Origin: Flavobacteriaceae bacterium
GTDB taxonomy: Bacteria; Bacteroidota; Bacteroidia; Flavobacteriales; Flavobacteriaceae
Assembly: GCA_013373105.1 (NCBI GenBank)
Contig: JABXIJ010000014.1
Coordinates: 1 to 64,000, forward strand
Direction: 5' to 3'
DNA: 64,000 bases
Of this stretch, positions 52,673-62,976 are shown one piece after another. The position numbers were made by a program, and so were the translations under genes. Under the pieces are notes generated by a model. The model was not told the origin of the DNA and did not search any database. It was given only the letters and a program-made list of their open reading frames with translations. How positions within the stretch are numbered: position 1 is the stretch's first letter; the number at the start of each line of letters is the position of its first letter.

Positions 52673-54265
52673 TTACAATATATAATCTGTACTTATAAAA
52701 TTCGATGATTTTTTAGCTAATAATTCATTTAAGATTGCCTTATTGTATTCTGTATCTTTAGATGCAACAAAAGTTCTAATAGAAAAAGAACGCAAAGCAT
52801 CGTGTACACTTAATGTGGCTACAGCAGAATCTTTTCTTCCTGTAAAAGGATATACATCTGGCCCTCTTTGAGCTGCACTATTTAAATTAACTCTACAAAC
52901 CAAATTCACTAAAGTATCAATTAAAGGTGCTAAAGTTTTAACATCGCTTCCAAAAACACTTACTTGCTGACCATAATTTGATGCAGCCATGTCATCTAGA
53001 GGTTCTTGAATATTTTTAAAAGATATTACTGGAATTACTGGACCAAATTGTTCTTCTTCATAAACTCTCATATCTTTAGTTACAGGATAAAGTACTGCTG
53101 GAAAAATATAATTTTGGGTAGTCTTTCCTCCATTTTCATTTTTAATTTCTGCTCCTTTAGCTAAAGCATCATCTATTAATTCTTGAATATAAGCAGGTTT
53201 TTCTGGCTCAGGTAATGGAGTTAATTTTACATCCTTTTCCCAAGGATTTCCAAATTTTAGCGCATCTACTTTTTCAGTAAATCTTTTCATAAACTTATCT
53301 AAAATATGTTCATGAACATAAAGAATTTTTAATGCTGTACAACGTTGTCCGTTAAAAGAAGTTGCACCAGTTATGCATTCGCTAATGGCTAAGTCTAAAT
53401 CTGCATCTGGCAAAACTATTGCAGGATTTTTAGCTTCTAAACCTAATACTAAACGTAGTCTGTTTTTAAAAGGATGATTAGCTTGTATAGCATTAGCAGA
53501 CTTACTGTTTCCAATTAAAGCTAAGACATCTACTTTACCTGTTTTCATGATAGGTGTTGCCAGTACTCTTCCTCTACCATAAATTATATTTACAACACCA
53601 GCAGGAAATGAATTCTGAAAAGCTTCTAATAAAGGAGACAATAATAAAACACCATGTTTTGCTGGTTTAAAAATGGTGGTATTTCCCATTATAATTGCAG
53701 GAATTAGTAATGCAAAAGTTTCATTTAACGGATAATTATAAGGTCCTAAACATAAAACAACACCCAAAGGTCCACGCCTAATATGTGCATAAACACCGCT
53801 ATTCTTTTCGAATTTAGCAGAGTCTCTATCCATTTGTTTATACTCTTCTATAGTATCGTAAATGTAATCTAGTGTTCTATCAAACTCTTTCTCTGAATCT
53901 GGTAAGGTTTTTCCTATTTCCCACATTAACAATTTTACAATCTCATCACGTTTGGTAATCATTTGTTTTACAAACTTTTCCATACAATTTATTCGTTGTT
54001 CAACCTTCATTGTTGGCCATAAGCCTTGACCTCTATCGTAAGCTCTTAATGCTGCATTCAAGGCGTTTTGTGCTTCTTTTTCTCCTAAATTGGGAATAGA
54101 GCCTAATAATGTAGGTTCGTATGTTGCTGTAGATGATATAGTTGAGTATACATTTGTTGTTTCTCCTTCCCAATTAATTAAGGAACCACCAATTAAGTAT
54201 TCTTTTTGATGTTTTAATTCTTTTATGCTAAATTCATTGGGAATTTCTCTAAATGTTGTATCCAT
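52673..54265 (-). CDS. gapN: NADP-dependent glyceraldehyde-3-phosphate dehydrogenase-type aldehyde dehydrogenase
   Basis: 530 aa, ALDH superfamily. Catalytic Cys309 in [13 protein letters not shown], general-base Glu277 in [13 protein letters not shown], Rossmann region around [10 protein letters not shown], and [20 protein letters not shown] (the GapN subgroup wording). Non-phosphorylating oxidation of G3P to 3-phosphoglycerate with NADPH formation is the usual activity. The C-terminal [21 protein letters not shown] also fits GapN. Confidence 0.87.
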   Translation of the reverse strand: MDTTFREIPNEFSIKELKHQKEYLIGGSLINWEGETTNVYSTISSTATYEPTLLGSIPNLGEKEAQNALNAALRAYDRGQGLWPTMKVEQRINCMEKFVKQMITKRDEIVKLLMWEIGKTLPDSEKEFDRTLDYIYDTIEEYKQMDRDSAKFEKNSGVYAHIRRGPLGVVLCLGPYNYPLNETFALLIPAIIMGNTTIFKPAKHGVLLLSPLLEAFQNSFPAGVVNIIYGRGRVLATPIMKTGKVDVLALIGNSKSANAIQANHPFKNRLRLVLGLEAKNPAIVLPDADLDLAISECITGATSFNGQRCTALKILYVHEHILDKFMKRFTEKVDALKFGNPWEKDVKLTPLPEPEKPAYIQELIDDALAKGAEIKNENGGKTTQNYIFPAVLYPVTKDMRVYEEEQFGPVIPVISFKNIQEPLDDMAASNYGQQVSVFGSDVKTLAPLIDTLVNLVCRVNLNSAAQRGPDVYPFTGRKDSAVATLSVHDALRSFSIRTFVASKDTEYNKAILNELLAKKSSNFISTDYIL

Positions 54266-54472
54266 ATTTAGTATATTTTACAGACATAAAATTAACTAAA
54301 ATTAAAAGGACTTAACTTTATAAAACGTGTAAACTTTATGGTAAGGAATTAAAAAATAATATATTTTCTAAACTATATAATTTTAAGTAGGCAAATTAAA
54401 AGCTTATTTTTACTAGTAAATAGAATTATTTACAATTTTTAAATTATTAAAAGAGCTGATTATTAATTTTAT

Positions 54473-56029
54473 ATGAGTAAACTAAACACATCAACAAACT
54501 CTCAAAACGATCCACTTTTTGATTTGATTAAATCGTTAACCAAATCAGAAAAAAGGCAGTTTAATTTATATGTTGGTAGATTAGATGGTAATGTTGATGC
54601 GAAGTTTTATTCGCTATTTAAGTTTTTAGAAAAACAAAAGGTATATAATGAAGTAGAAATAATAAAAAATGGCATTGTTACTAAACAACAGCTATCGAAT
54701 TTAAAAGCTCACTTATATGGTCAAATTTTAATTAGTTTACGTTTAAATCCTGCTCATAAAAACACACGTATTCAAATTAGAGAACAGTTAGATTTTGCAA
54801 CTGTTTTGTATCAAAAAGGTTTGTACAAACAAAGTTTAAAACTTTTAGAAAAAGCTAAGAGCATTGCTTTAGAAAATGAAGAAAAAAATATTGCTTATGA
54901 AATTGTTGAACTCGAAAAAGTAATTGAAACACAATATATTACAAGAAGCTTAAGTACTAGAGCAGATGAGCTTTCTATACAAGCAAAAAACTTAAGTCAA
55001 CAAAATGTTATTGCTAGTAAATTATCTAACTTATCACTTCAATTATATAGTTATTTATTGCAAAATGGTTATGTAAAAAATAACGAAGAGTTAGAAAAAA
55101 TCAACAAATATTTTTATAGTAAACTACCAAAATACAATTTCGAGAAATTAGGTTTTCGAGAAAAATTATGGTTATACAAATCACATTTATGGTTTAGTTT
55201 ATTAACACAAGATTTCTTACACAGTTACAAATACGCAAATCAATGGGTAGCTCTTTTTAAAGAAAATAAAAAGCTGATAAGCTTGCACCCAGTATTTTAT
55301 TTAAAAGGTATAAATTATTTATTAGAAGCTTGTTTTTTTGTAAAAAAAACTAGCAACTTCAAAAAAGAATTGAGTGATTTTGAAAATGAAATAGCACAAA
55401 AAGTTATTCCAGCTAACACAAATACAGATATCTTAATTTTTCAATATTTATATGCAAATAAACTTCATTTGCATTTCTTAGAAGGCACATTTTCTGAAGG
55501 TGAATATTTGGTTGAAATCATCAATAAAAAAATTGAGACCTATAAAAACAGATTAGACAGTCATTACATTGTAATGTTATATTACAAAATAGCTTGTTTG
55601 TATTTTGGTATGGGTAAAAACAAAACATGTATTTATTATTTGCAAAAAATAATAAAAGAAAAAAAGCTTAAAGTAGCAGAAGATTTACAATGTTTTGCTA
55701 GAGTTTTAAACTTAATTGCTCATTATGAATGTGGATTAGATGTAAATTTAGAAAGGCAATTTTTGCAGACCTATAAGTTTTTATTAAAAATGGAAAACTT
55801 ACAAAAAGTACAAAAAGTCTTTTTAGAATCTATAAGAGATTTAAGCGATGTATTTCCTCAAGACATTAAAAAAGAATTCAAAAAAATATACGATAAGTTA
55901 AAAAAGTACGAAGATCATCCTTATGAAAAAAGAGCTTTTTTATATTTAGATATTCTTTCTTGGCTAGAAAGTAAAATAGAAAACAAACCTATTGCTACTA
56001 TTATTAAAGAAAAAGCAATGGTTATTTAA
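54473..56029 (+). CDS. TPR-like helical repeat protein, unknown function
   Basis: 518 aa, soluble, Lys/Leu-rich and helical throughout. The N-terminus DPLFDLIKSLTKSEKRQFNLYV looks conserved. Repeats such as ATVLYQKGLYKQSLKLLEKAK and KIACLYFGMGKNKTCIYYL resemble tetratricopeptide repeats, which act as protein-binding scaffolds. No enzyme motif, signal or DNA-binding motif seen. It ends 8 nt before thrB on the same strand, in the place where thrA often stands in Bacteroidota, so the link to threonine synthesis may be accidental. Confidence 0.75.
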   Translation: MSKLNTSTNSQNDPLFDLIKSLTKSEKRQFNLYVGRLDGNVDAKFYSLFKFLEKQKVYNEVEIIKNGIVTKQQLSNLKAHLYGQILISLRLNPAHKNTRIQIREQLDFATVLYQKGLYKQSLKLLEKAKSIALENEEKNIAYEIVELEKVIETQYITRSLSTRADELSIQAKNLSQQNVIASKLSNLSLQLYSYLLQNGYVKNNEELEKINKYFYSKLPKYNFEKLGFREKLWLYKSHLWFSLLTQDFLHSYKYANQWVALFKENKKLISLHPVFYLKGINYLLEACFFVKKTSNFKKELSDFENEIAQKVIPANTNTDILIFQYLYANKLHLHFLEGTFSEGEYLVEIINKKIETYKNRLDSHYIVMLYYKIACLYFGMGKNKTCIYYLQKIIKEKKLKVAEDLQCFARVLNLIAHYECGLDVNLERQFLQTYKFLLKMENLQKVQKVFLESIRDLSDVFPQDIKKEFKKIYDKLKKYEDHPYEKRAFLYLDILSWLESKIENKPIATIIKEKAMVI

Positions 56030-56037
56030 AATTAAGT

Positions 56038-56967
56038 ATGGATTATATAAAAATATTTTCACCAGCTACTGTTGCCAATGTTTCATGTGGTTTTGACACA
56101 CTTGGTTTTGCTATTGCAAACCTTGGAGATGAAATGACTTTTGTAAAAACACCAACTAAAAGAGTTGATATTACAGAAATTACAGGCGCAGAACTACCAT
56201 ATGATATTAATTCAAATGCTGCTGGGGTTGTAGTACAGAAAATGCTAAAAGATGCTAAAGCAGATTTTGGTATTCAAATTACAATGCATAAAGGCTTTTT
56301 CCCAGGAAGTGGGCTAGGAAGTTCTGCTGCAAGTTCTGCAGGAGCAGCTTTTGGAGTCAATAAATTATTAGGAAATAAGTTTAGCGATTTAGAATTGGTA
56401 AAATATGCAATGTTAGGTGAAGAAGTTGCTTGTAATTCTAAAGTTGCAGATAATGTAGCTGCTGCCATTTATGGTGGTTTTGTTTTGGTTAGAAGTTATA
56501 ACCCTTTAGATATTGTAAAACTACCAACTCCAAAAAAATTAAGATTAGTAGCTATTCATCCTCAAATACAAATTAGAACTGAAGATGCTAGAAAGGTTTT
56601 ACCTGATCAAATTAATTTAAAAGATGCCATTACTCAATGGGCAAATGTTGGTGGTTTAATCGCTGGCTTATATACCAAAGATTACAAATTAATAGGAAAT
56701 TCTTTAGAGGATATTATTGTTGAACCTCACAGAAAAAAGTTAATTCCTCATTTTAATAAAGTTAAAAATGCCGCTTTAAATGCTGGTGCTTTAGGTGCAG
56801 GAATTAGTGGTTCTGGTCCCACTATTTTTGCTTTATGTGAAAGTGATGAAATAGCAGAAAATGTGAGTGTTGCCATTGAAAAAAGCTATAGAAATGTTGG
56901 TATGGATTTTGAAATTTACAGTTCAAAAATCAATAGAAAAGGAATTAAAATATTGCATAGTTATTAG
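56038..56967 (+). CDS. thrB: Homoserine kinase
   Basis: 309 aa, GHMP kinase. FSPATVANVSCGFDTLGFAI at the N-terminus, ATP loop PGSGLGSSAASSAGAAFG (about 86-103) and GISGSGPTIFALCE near the C-terminus. Phosphorylates homoserine for threonine synthesis. Followed 35 nt later by thrC. Confidence 0.95.
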   Translation: MDYIKIFSPATVANVSCGFDTLGFAIANLGDEMTFVKTPTKRVDITEITGAELPYDINSNAAGVVVQKMLKDAKADFGIQITMHKGFFPGSGLGSSAASSAGAAFGVNKLLGNKFSDLELVKYAMLGEEVACNSKVADNVAAAIYGGFVLVRSYNPLDIVKLPTPKKLRLVAIHPQIQIRTEDARKVLPDQINLKDAITQWANVGGLIAGLYTKDYKLIGNSLEDIIVEPHRKKLIPHFNKVKNAALNAGALGAGISGSGPTIFALCESDEIAENVSVAIEKSYRNVGMDFEIYSSKINRKGIKILHSY

Positions 56968-57002
56968 TAGCCATTGGTTTATAAACAAAACCTAAATTAT
57001 AA

Positions 57003-58289
57003 ATGAACTACTTTAGCTTACATCATAAATCACCCAAAACATCTTTTAAAAATGCAGTTGTAAACGGAATTGCTCCAGATAAAGGCTTGTATTTCCCAGA
57101 AACTATAACTCCACTTTCTAAAGATTTTATAGAAAATATAGATACCTTTTCTAATAAAGAAATTGCTTTTGAAGTCATTAAACAATTTGTGGGAAATGAA
57201 ATTCCTGAAAAAAAACTAAAAGAAATAATTACAGAAACTATTTCTTTTGATTTTCCTGTGGTTCCCATAACAAATAATATTGGAGTCTTAGAACTATTTC
57301 ATGGGCCAACAATGGCTTTTAAAGATGTTGGTGCTAAATTTATGGCAAATTGTTTAGCCTATTTTAATGAAAATAATGAGGAAGAAATAACTGTTTTAGT
57401 GGCAACTTCTGGCGATACTGGTGGCGCTGTTGCTAATGGTTTTTTAGGTGCAAAAGGCGTTAATGTTGTAATTCTTTATCCTTCAGGAAAAGTAAGTGAT
57501 ATTCAAGAAAAACAACTCACAACGTTAGGACAAAATATCACTGCATTTGAGGTTAATGGTACTTTTGATGATTGTCAAGAAATGGTAAAAACTGCTTTTT
57601 TAGATACTACTATTCCTAAAAAATTAACCTCTGCAAACTCTATAAATGTGGCACGTTGGTTACCACAAATGTTCTATTTTTTCTTTGCCTATAAACAGTT
57701 ACACAAAAAGCAAAAAGAATTAATTTTTTCTGTGCCAAGTGGAAATTTTGGTAATATTTGTGCAGGTATGTTAGCGCAAAAATTAGGTTTACCTATCAAA
57801 CATTTTATTGCTGCAACAAATGTAAATGATACAATTCCTAACTTTATGTTAAATGGCATTTACACTCCTAAACAAAGTATAGCAACTATTTCTAATGCAA
57901 TGGATGTAGGAAATCCAAGTAACTTTATTAGAATTTTAGAATTGTTTAATAATAATTTTGATGCCCTAAAAAATATATTTTCTTCATTTAGTTTTACAGA
58001 TGATGTAACTAAAATCCAAATGAAAAAAATTAATGTTAACTTCGATTATATAGCTGAACCTCATGGAGCTATAGGTTTTGCAGGTTTAATGAAATATAAA
58101 TTAAAGGATAATGAATATGGTGTGTTTTTAGAAACTGCACATCCTGTAAAATTTAAAGATGTTGTTGAAAAAACTTTAAATGTTAAAGTGGAGATTCCTA
58201 CACAAATTAAAAAAGTAATAAATAAAGAAAAAGTAGCTACTAAAATTACAACCTATCAAGATTTAAAAGAGTTTTTAATACAAAATTAA
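57003..58289 (+). CDS. thrC: Threonine synthase
   Basis: 428 aa. PLP enzyme converting O-phosphohomoserine to threonine. PLP lysine Lys107 in FHGPTMAFKDVGAKF, phosphate loop VLVATSGDTGGAVANGF, SVPSGNFGNICAGMLAQ. Length fits the long bacterial form. The 3' end overlaps the PdeM gene tail-to-tail by 4 nt. Confidence 0.95.
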   Translation: MNYFSLHHKSPKTSFKNAVVNGIAPDKGLYFPETITPLSKDFIENIDTFSNKEIAFEVIKQFVGNEIPEKKLKEIITETISFDFPVVPITNNIGVLELFHGPTMAFKDVGAKFMANCLAYFNENNEEEITVLVATSGDTGGAVANGFLGAKGVNVVILYPSGKVSDIQEKQLTTLGQNITAFEVNGTFDDCQEMVKTAFLDTTIPKKLTSANSINVARWLPQMFYFFFAYKQLHKKQKELIFSVPSGNFGNICAGMLAQKLGLPIKHFIAATNVNDTIPNFMLNGIYTPKQSIATISNAMDVGNPSNFIRILELFNNNFDALKNIFSSFSFTDDVTKIQMKKINVNFDYIAEPHGAIGFAGLMKYKLKDNEYGVFLETAHPVKFKDVVEKTLNVKVEIPTQIKKVINKEKVATKITTYQDLKEFLIQN

Positions 58290-58933
58290 AGTTCAAAAAA
58301 AGCATCATTTGTAAATGCGTAATTGGTACATTTTTCAGGAAAGTCTCTAGTGTTTAACCCTGTAAATAAACTAAAAGCTGGTAATATTAATTGTTGCTTA
58401 GTTACTTGATAACAAGGTAGTTTAATGCGTTGTTTGCCTTTGGTTTTAATTGCTACACCAGGATGTATATGTCCAGAAATACTAAAGTAGTTTTCTTCTA
58501 AGGCAACATTGTCATGCACAAATTTTATAGTCCCTATTTTTAGGTCGGTTTTATGTACTTCTATATTAAAATCTTCGTAGATTGAATTTAATAATCGATC
58601 ATGATTTCCTTTAACCAATATAATTTTTAGGTCTTTAAACGCTGTTAACCATTGCTTAAATTCATCTAAATCTTTATTGTAATCTGCATGAAATAAGTCG
58701 CCAACAATAATGAGTTTATTTGCTTTAAAATGAAAAATTAAATCTGCTAACCTTTGTAAATCTTTATTTAAAATAGAAGATGGAATAGCAATACCACTTT
58801 TTTGAAAATGTGCAGATTTACCAATATGCAAATCACTTAAAATTAAACTGTTTTCTGCTTTCCAAAATAACGCTCTTTGGTTTGTTAGTACTAATTCATT
58901 ATTAAAACAGTTAATTTCTTTGGTTATAATCAT
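58286..58933 (-). CDS. pdeM: Ligase-associated metallophosphoesterase PdeM
   Basis: 215 aa, calcineurin-like phosphoesterase. Metal motifs: LSDLHIGKSAHF, IIVGDLFHADYN, LVKGNHDRLL and FSISGHIHPGVA. Last gene of the four-gene ligase-associated DNA damage response cluster; its start overlaps the helicase by 4 nt (ATGA-type coupling). Nuclease in this family context; substrate not known. Confidence 0.92.
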   Translation of the reverse strand: MIITKEINCFNNELVLTNQRALFWKAENSLILSDLHIGKSAHFQKSGIAIPSSILNKDLQRLADLIFHFKANKLIIVGDLFHADYNKDLDEFKQWLTAFKDLKIILVKGNHDRLLNSIYEDFNIEVHKTDLKIGTIKFVHDNVALEENYFSISGHIHPGVAIKTKGKQRIKLPCYQVTKQQLILPAFSLFTGLNTRDFPEKCTNYAFTNDAFFEL

Positions 58934-61389
58934 AAATATTGTGAGGTTAAAGCTCGTTTTTGTATACGTTCAATTCGTTTACTCAATTCTTCATTACTCA
59001 TAGTTCCTCGTAAACTATCAACTTTTAAAGGAAAACTCAAAGGTGTAAAATTTGAAGCGTTTTTTAAAATTATTTTACTTTCAGAAATTCGTTGAAAAGC
59101 AGTTTGTAATCGTGCACTTTCTAACTCGTAATCAAACACTTCATTATAAGCTTGTTTTAATAATAAATTATCTGGTTCATGCTCATTTAAAACTCTAAAA
59201 ATGAGTCCAGAAGAAGACTGTAAACTCTTATTATTTTTTCGATTTCCAGGTTGCGATTGCACTACTAAACCAGCTACAACAGCAATATCTCTAAATTTTC
59301 TTGATGCCATTTCACTTGCATTAATACTAGCTGTAATATCGCTCATCAAGTTTTCTTTTGATAATATTTGATGAATATTCTCCTCATTTATGGGAATTTC
59401 TTGATCAGAAAGCAATTCAAAACCATAATCGTTTTGTGCAATTGTAAAAGTTAATGGCTTTATTTTACTAATTCTATAGGCAATTAATGAAGCCATAATT
59501 TCATGCACCAAACGCCCCTCAAAAGGATACATAAATAAATGATAACCATCTTTAGTTTGAATTAATTCTGTTAAAAACTCATCATGTCTAGGAATATGTG
59601 ATTTCTCTTCTTGGCTTTTTAATAATGGATGCAAAAATTGTAATTCTTTTTCTCTAAAATTAGCTGTTATTGCGTCACTTAATTTAAGTCTTAAAAAATG
59701 GGTTAAATAAGATGTTAAGGGTAACCTGCCTCCCAACCAACTTGGCGTGATTGCTTTTTTAGATTTACTTCTTTTAACTAAAACAGTCATGTCTTTTATC
59801 TGATACATTTCAACAACTTTACCACCAATCACAAATGCTTCTCCTTTTTTAAGTTTCGAAATAAAAAACTCTTCAACCATACCAATATAACCTCCAGAAA
59901 AATACTTTACAAAAAGCATTACTTCACCTACAATTACACCAATATTCATTCTGTGTAACATGGCAATTCTTCTACTTTTTACTCGATAAAACCCATCTTC
60001 ATCTAAAACTACTTTATGAAATTCTTCGTATCCTTTTAAAGTATTTCCTCCTTGTGTTATAAAATGCAAACACCAATTATATTCTTCTTGTGTTAAATAA
60101 TGATAAGCATGAATTTCTCTAACCAATTCATAGGTTTCTTTGGGTTTAAAACCTTCGCCAACTGCAAGTGTTACTAAAAATTGCACTAATACATCAAAAG
60201 ATAAAACATAAGGAATTCGTGCCTCAATTTCATTTTGTTTTATAGCTTCTTTTACAGCAGCAACTTCTATTAACTGTAAAGAATGTGTAGGAACAGCGTA
60301 CATTTTTGAAGTCTCAAAAGGTGAATGACCACTTCTTCCTGCACGTTGTAAAAAGCGTGCAATTCCTTTAGCTGAACCAATTTGTATAACACAATCTACA
60401 GGCTTAAAATCTACGCCTAAATCTAAAGACGATGTACAAACAACAGCTTTTAGCAATCCATCTGCAATGGCATCTTCTATAAAATTTCGTTGCTTTTTAT
60501 CAATAGAACCATGGTGAATGGCAATTTGACCAATTAAATCTGGTGCTTCTTCAATTAAAATTTGATACCATAATTCACTCTGATTTCTAGTATTGGTAAA
60601 AATAAGTGTTGTGTTATTTTCATAAATAATGGGTATGATTTTATGGCTCATTTTTTTTCCTAAATGACCAGCCCAAGACAATTCTTCTACTTCATCTGGC
60701 AATACAGAAACAATGTCTATTTTCTTTTTCTCTTTAGCCTTAATCATGGTTGTTTTAAGACCTTTGTAAGGTATTAAAACCTCTTTAGCTTCTTCTAGAT
60801 TTCCTATGGTTGCTGTAATTCCCCAAATTCTTAAATTAGATGTTAAACTTTTAATTCTAGCAATGGCTAATTCTACTAATACTCCACGTTTAGAACCTAA
60901 TAACTCATGCCATTCATCAACAGCAATACAATGTACTTCTTTGAACCATTTTGAATTTTTCTTTTGAGAAAAAAGTAAGTGTAATGTTTCTGGAGTTGTT
61001 AATAAAACATCTGGCATTAATCGTTCTTGCTGCCTACGAATATTGGTAGGTGTATCTCCATTTCTTACAGCGATTTCCCAATCTAAACCAATTTCATCTA
61101 AAGCAGTTTTCATGGCTTTTGCTAAGTCTTTAGCTAAAGAACGTAAAGGACTTACCCAAATTAATTTTAAACCCTTTTTGTATTTATTTGGATGATTTAA
61201 ATAATCGATAACAACTGCTAAAAAAACAGAAAATGTTTTACCAAAACCAGTTGGTGCAACTACAACTCCACTATAATTATTATGATAACGTTCCCAAGTT
61301 TTAGATTGAAAAGTAAAAGGTTTTTGCCCTTTAGATTCCATCCAATTTTGAATAATTGTATAGCCTTGAGATTGTTTAAAATTCCTCAT
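58930..61389 (-). CDS. Ligase-associated DEXH-box helicase (Lhr-like)
   Basis: 819 aa, superfamily 2. Walker A VAPTGFGKTFSVFL, motif II AVDEWHELLGSKRG (DEWH, a hallmark of the ligase-associated group), motif III WGITATIG, IFTNTRNQSE, SSLDLGVDFKPVDCV and motif VI RFLQRAGRSGHSPF. The C-terminal half is the Lhr-type winged-helix and DUF4145-like region. Overlaps the ligase stop by 1 nt. Unwinds DNA in a repair pathway with the ligase and nucleases. Confidence 0.93.
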   Translation of the reverse strand: MRNFKQSQGYTIIQNWMESKGQKPFTFQSKTWERYHNNYSGVVVAPTGFGKTFSVFLAVVIDYLNHPNKYKKGLKLIWVSPLRSLAKDLAKAMKTALDEIGLDWEIAVRNGDTPTNIRRQQERLMPDVLLTTPETLHLLFSQKKNSKWFKEVHCIAVDEWHELLGSKRGVLVELAIARIKSLTSNLRIWGITATIGNLEEAKEVLIPYKGLKTTMIKAKEKKKIDIVSVLPDEVEELSWAGHLGKKMSHKIIPIIYENNTTLIFTNTRNQSELWYQILIEEAPDLIGQIAIHHGSIDKKQRNFIEDAIADGLLKAVVCTSSLDLGVDFKPVDCVIQIGSAKGIARFLQRAGRSGHSPFETSKMYAVPTHSLQLIEVAAVKEAIKQNEIEARIPYVLSFDVLVQFLVTLAVGEGFKPKETYELVREIHAYHYLTQEEYNWCLHFITQGGNTLKGYEEFHKVVLDEDGFYRVKSRRIAMLHRMNIGVIVGEVMLFVKYFSGGYIGMVEEFFISKLKKGEAFVIGGKVVEMYQIKDMTVLVKRSKSKKAITPSWLGGRLPLTSYLTHFLRLKLSDAITANFREKELQFLHPLLKSQEEKSHIPRHDEFLTELIQTKDGYHLFMYPFEGRLVHEIMASLIAYRISKIKPLTFTIAQNDYGFELLSDQEIPINEENIHQILSKENLMSDITASINASEMASRKFRDIAVVAGLVVQSQPGNRKNNKSLQSSSGLIFRVLNEHEPDNLLLKQAYNEVFDYELESARLQTAFQRISESKIILKNASNFTPLSFPLKVDSLRGTMSNEELSKRIERIQKRALTSQYL

Positions 61390-62975
61390 TAAAGATTAGT
61401 TATTAAAGCTTTTACACTATCTATTGTGTCAATATCGTTAACTGTTTTGTCTTTTCGCCAACGCTTAATTCTAGGAAAACGTAAAGCTACACCACTTTTA
61501 TGACGCCTACTTAATGCAATGCCTTCAAAAGCAATTTCAAATACTAGTTCAGGTTTTACAGTTCTAACAGGTCCAAATTTTTCGATTGCATTTTGGTTAA
61601 CCCATCTAGAAATTTCTGTGATTTCTTTATCTGTTAAACCTGAATAGGCTTTAGCTACAGTAACCAATTTATCATCATTTTTTACTGCAAAAGTATAATC
61701 TGTATACTTAGAACTACGTCTACCACTTCCTTTTTGAGCATAAATCATAACAACATCAATAGTTAAAGGCTCAACTTTCCATTTCCACCAATCTCCTTTT
61801 TTTCTACCCACGTGATAAATAGCATTTTTTTTCTTTAACATTAAACCCTCTGCGTTAACATTTCTTGTATTATCTCTAATGTTATGTAGTTCTTCCCATT
61901 CTTTAAAATTTATAATTTGAGACAGTGCAAAAACTTCACTTGTATTTCTTTGAAACACTTTCTCTAGTTGGGTTCTTCTATAAGACATGCTTTTATTTCT
62001 AACATCTATGGTATTGATTTCTAGTAAGTCATAAACATAAAGTCCAACAGGAATATCTTCTAATAATTTTTTTGTGACATTTTTTCTATTTAAACGTTTT
62101 TGCAAATCGTTGAATAATAAAACTGCACTATCTTTAATGGCTAATATTTCGCCATCAATTACAAAATCATCTTTAAATTTTGATACTGCTTCAACTAGTT
62201 CAGGAAACTGACTAGTAACCAATTCTTCTCCTCTAGACCAAATAAAAACTTCATTTTTTCTTTTAATAATTTGGCCTCGAATTCCATCCCATTTATACTC
62301 TATTTGCCAATCTTTTGGATTACCTAAGTCAACTAATTCTTTTTCTAAAGCATAAGCTAAACAAAAAGGATATGGTTTAGATTTATCATAATTTATATGC
62401 TTTCCTTCAAGTAAATCGTTAAAAGAAATAGAGTCTACAGACCAGTTTCCCATAATACTGTGCATTAATTGGTTAGCCTCTATTCCAGATAATTTAGCCA
62501 ATGCATTTACCAAAGTTTTTTTAGACACTCCAATTCTAAAACTACCTCCTATTAATTTATTAAAAATTAATCTTTGTTGTGTGTCTAAACTATTCCAAGA
62601 AGCTAAAACATAGTCTTTTTTTTCAGTATCCGATTTTTGCTTTACTGCAATGAGTTCTTGCATCCAAACATGTAATGGTTTTTCAATGGATTTTGTAGGG
62701 TTTGGCAGTAATAAAGCTAAAGTTTCACCTAAATCACCAACTGTACTATAGCTTTCTAAGAAAAGCCATTCAGGTATTTGTGCAAGCTCAATACACCATG
62801 TTTTCATTAAACTAGATTTTACAGGTCTAGAAGGTCTTTTACCTGTAAACAAAGCAATTAACCACAACTTATCTTTATCTGCTGCTACTTTAAAATAGTG
62901 AATTATAGCATCAATTTTAGCAGTTGTTTTATTAGTGATTTCAATAGCGTTAATCAAATTAGAAAAATCTTTCAT
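61389..62975 (-). CDS. ATP-dependent DNA ligase (cluster type)
   Basis: 528 aa. N-terminal DNA-binding domain (about 1-190), nucleotidyltransferase core with the AMP-accepting Lys228 in IEYKWDGIRGQI, motif III-like FVIDGEILAI, motif IV GLMLKKKNAIYHVGRKKGDWW, and an OB-fold end (VFEIAFEGIALSRRHKSGVA). Bacteria use NAD ligase for replication, so this one is for repair. It is coupled to the helicase and lies 1 nt after the exonuclease gene. Confidence 0.93.
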   Translation of the reverse strand: MKDFSNLINAIEITNKTTAKIDAIIHYFKVAADKDKLWLIALFTGKRPSRPVKSSLMKTWCIELAQIPEWLFLESYSTVGDLGETLALLLPNPTKSIEKPLHVWMQELIAVKQKSDTEKKDYVLASWNSLDTQQRLIFNKLIGGSFRIGVSKKTLVNALAKLSGIEANQLMHSIMGNWSVDSISFNDLLEGKHINYDKSKPYPFCLAYALEKELVDLGNPKDWQIEYKWDGIRGQIIKRKNEVFIWSRGEELVTSQFPELVEAVSKFKDDFVIDGEILAIKDSAVLLFNDLQKRLNRKNVTKKLLEDIPVGLYVYDLLEINTIDVRNKSMSYRRTQLEKVFQRNTSEVFALSQIINFKEWEELHNIRDNTRNVNAEGLMLKKKNAIYHVGRKKGDWWKWKVEPLTIDVVMIYAQKGSGRRSSKYTDYTFAVKNDDKLVTVAKAYSGLTDKEITEISRWVNQNAIEKFGPVRTVKPELVFEIAFEGIALSRRHKSGVALRFPRIKRWRKDKTVNDIDTIDSVKALITNL

Positions 62976-62976
62976 A

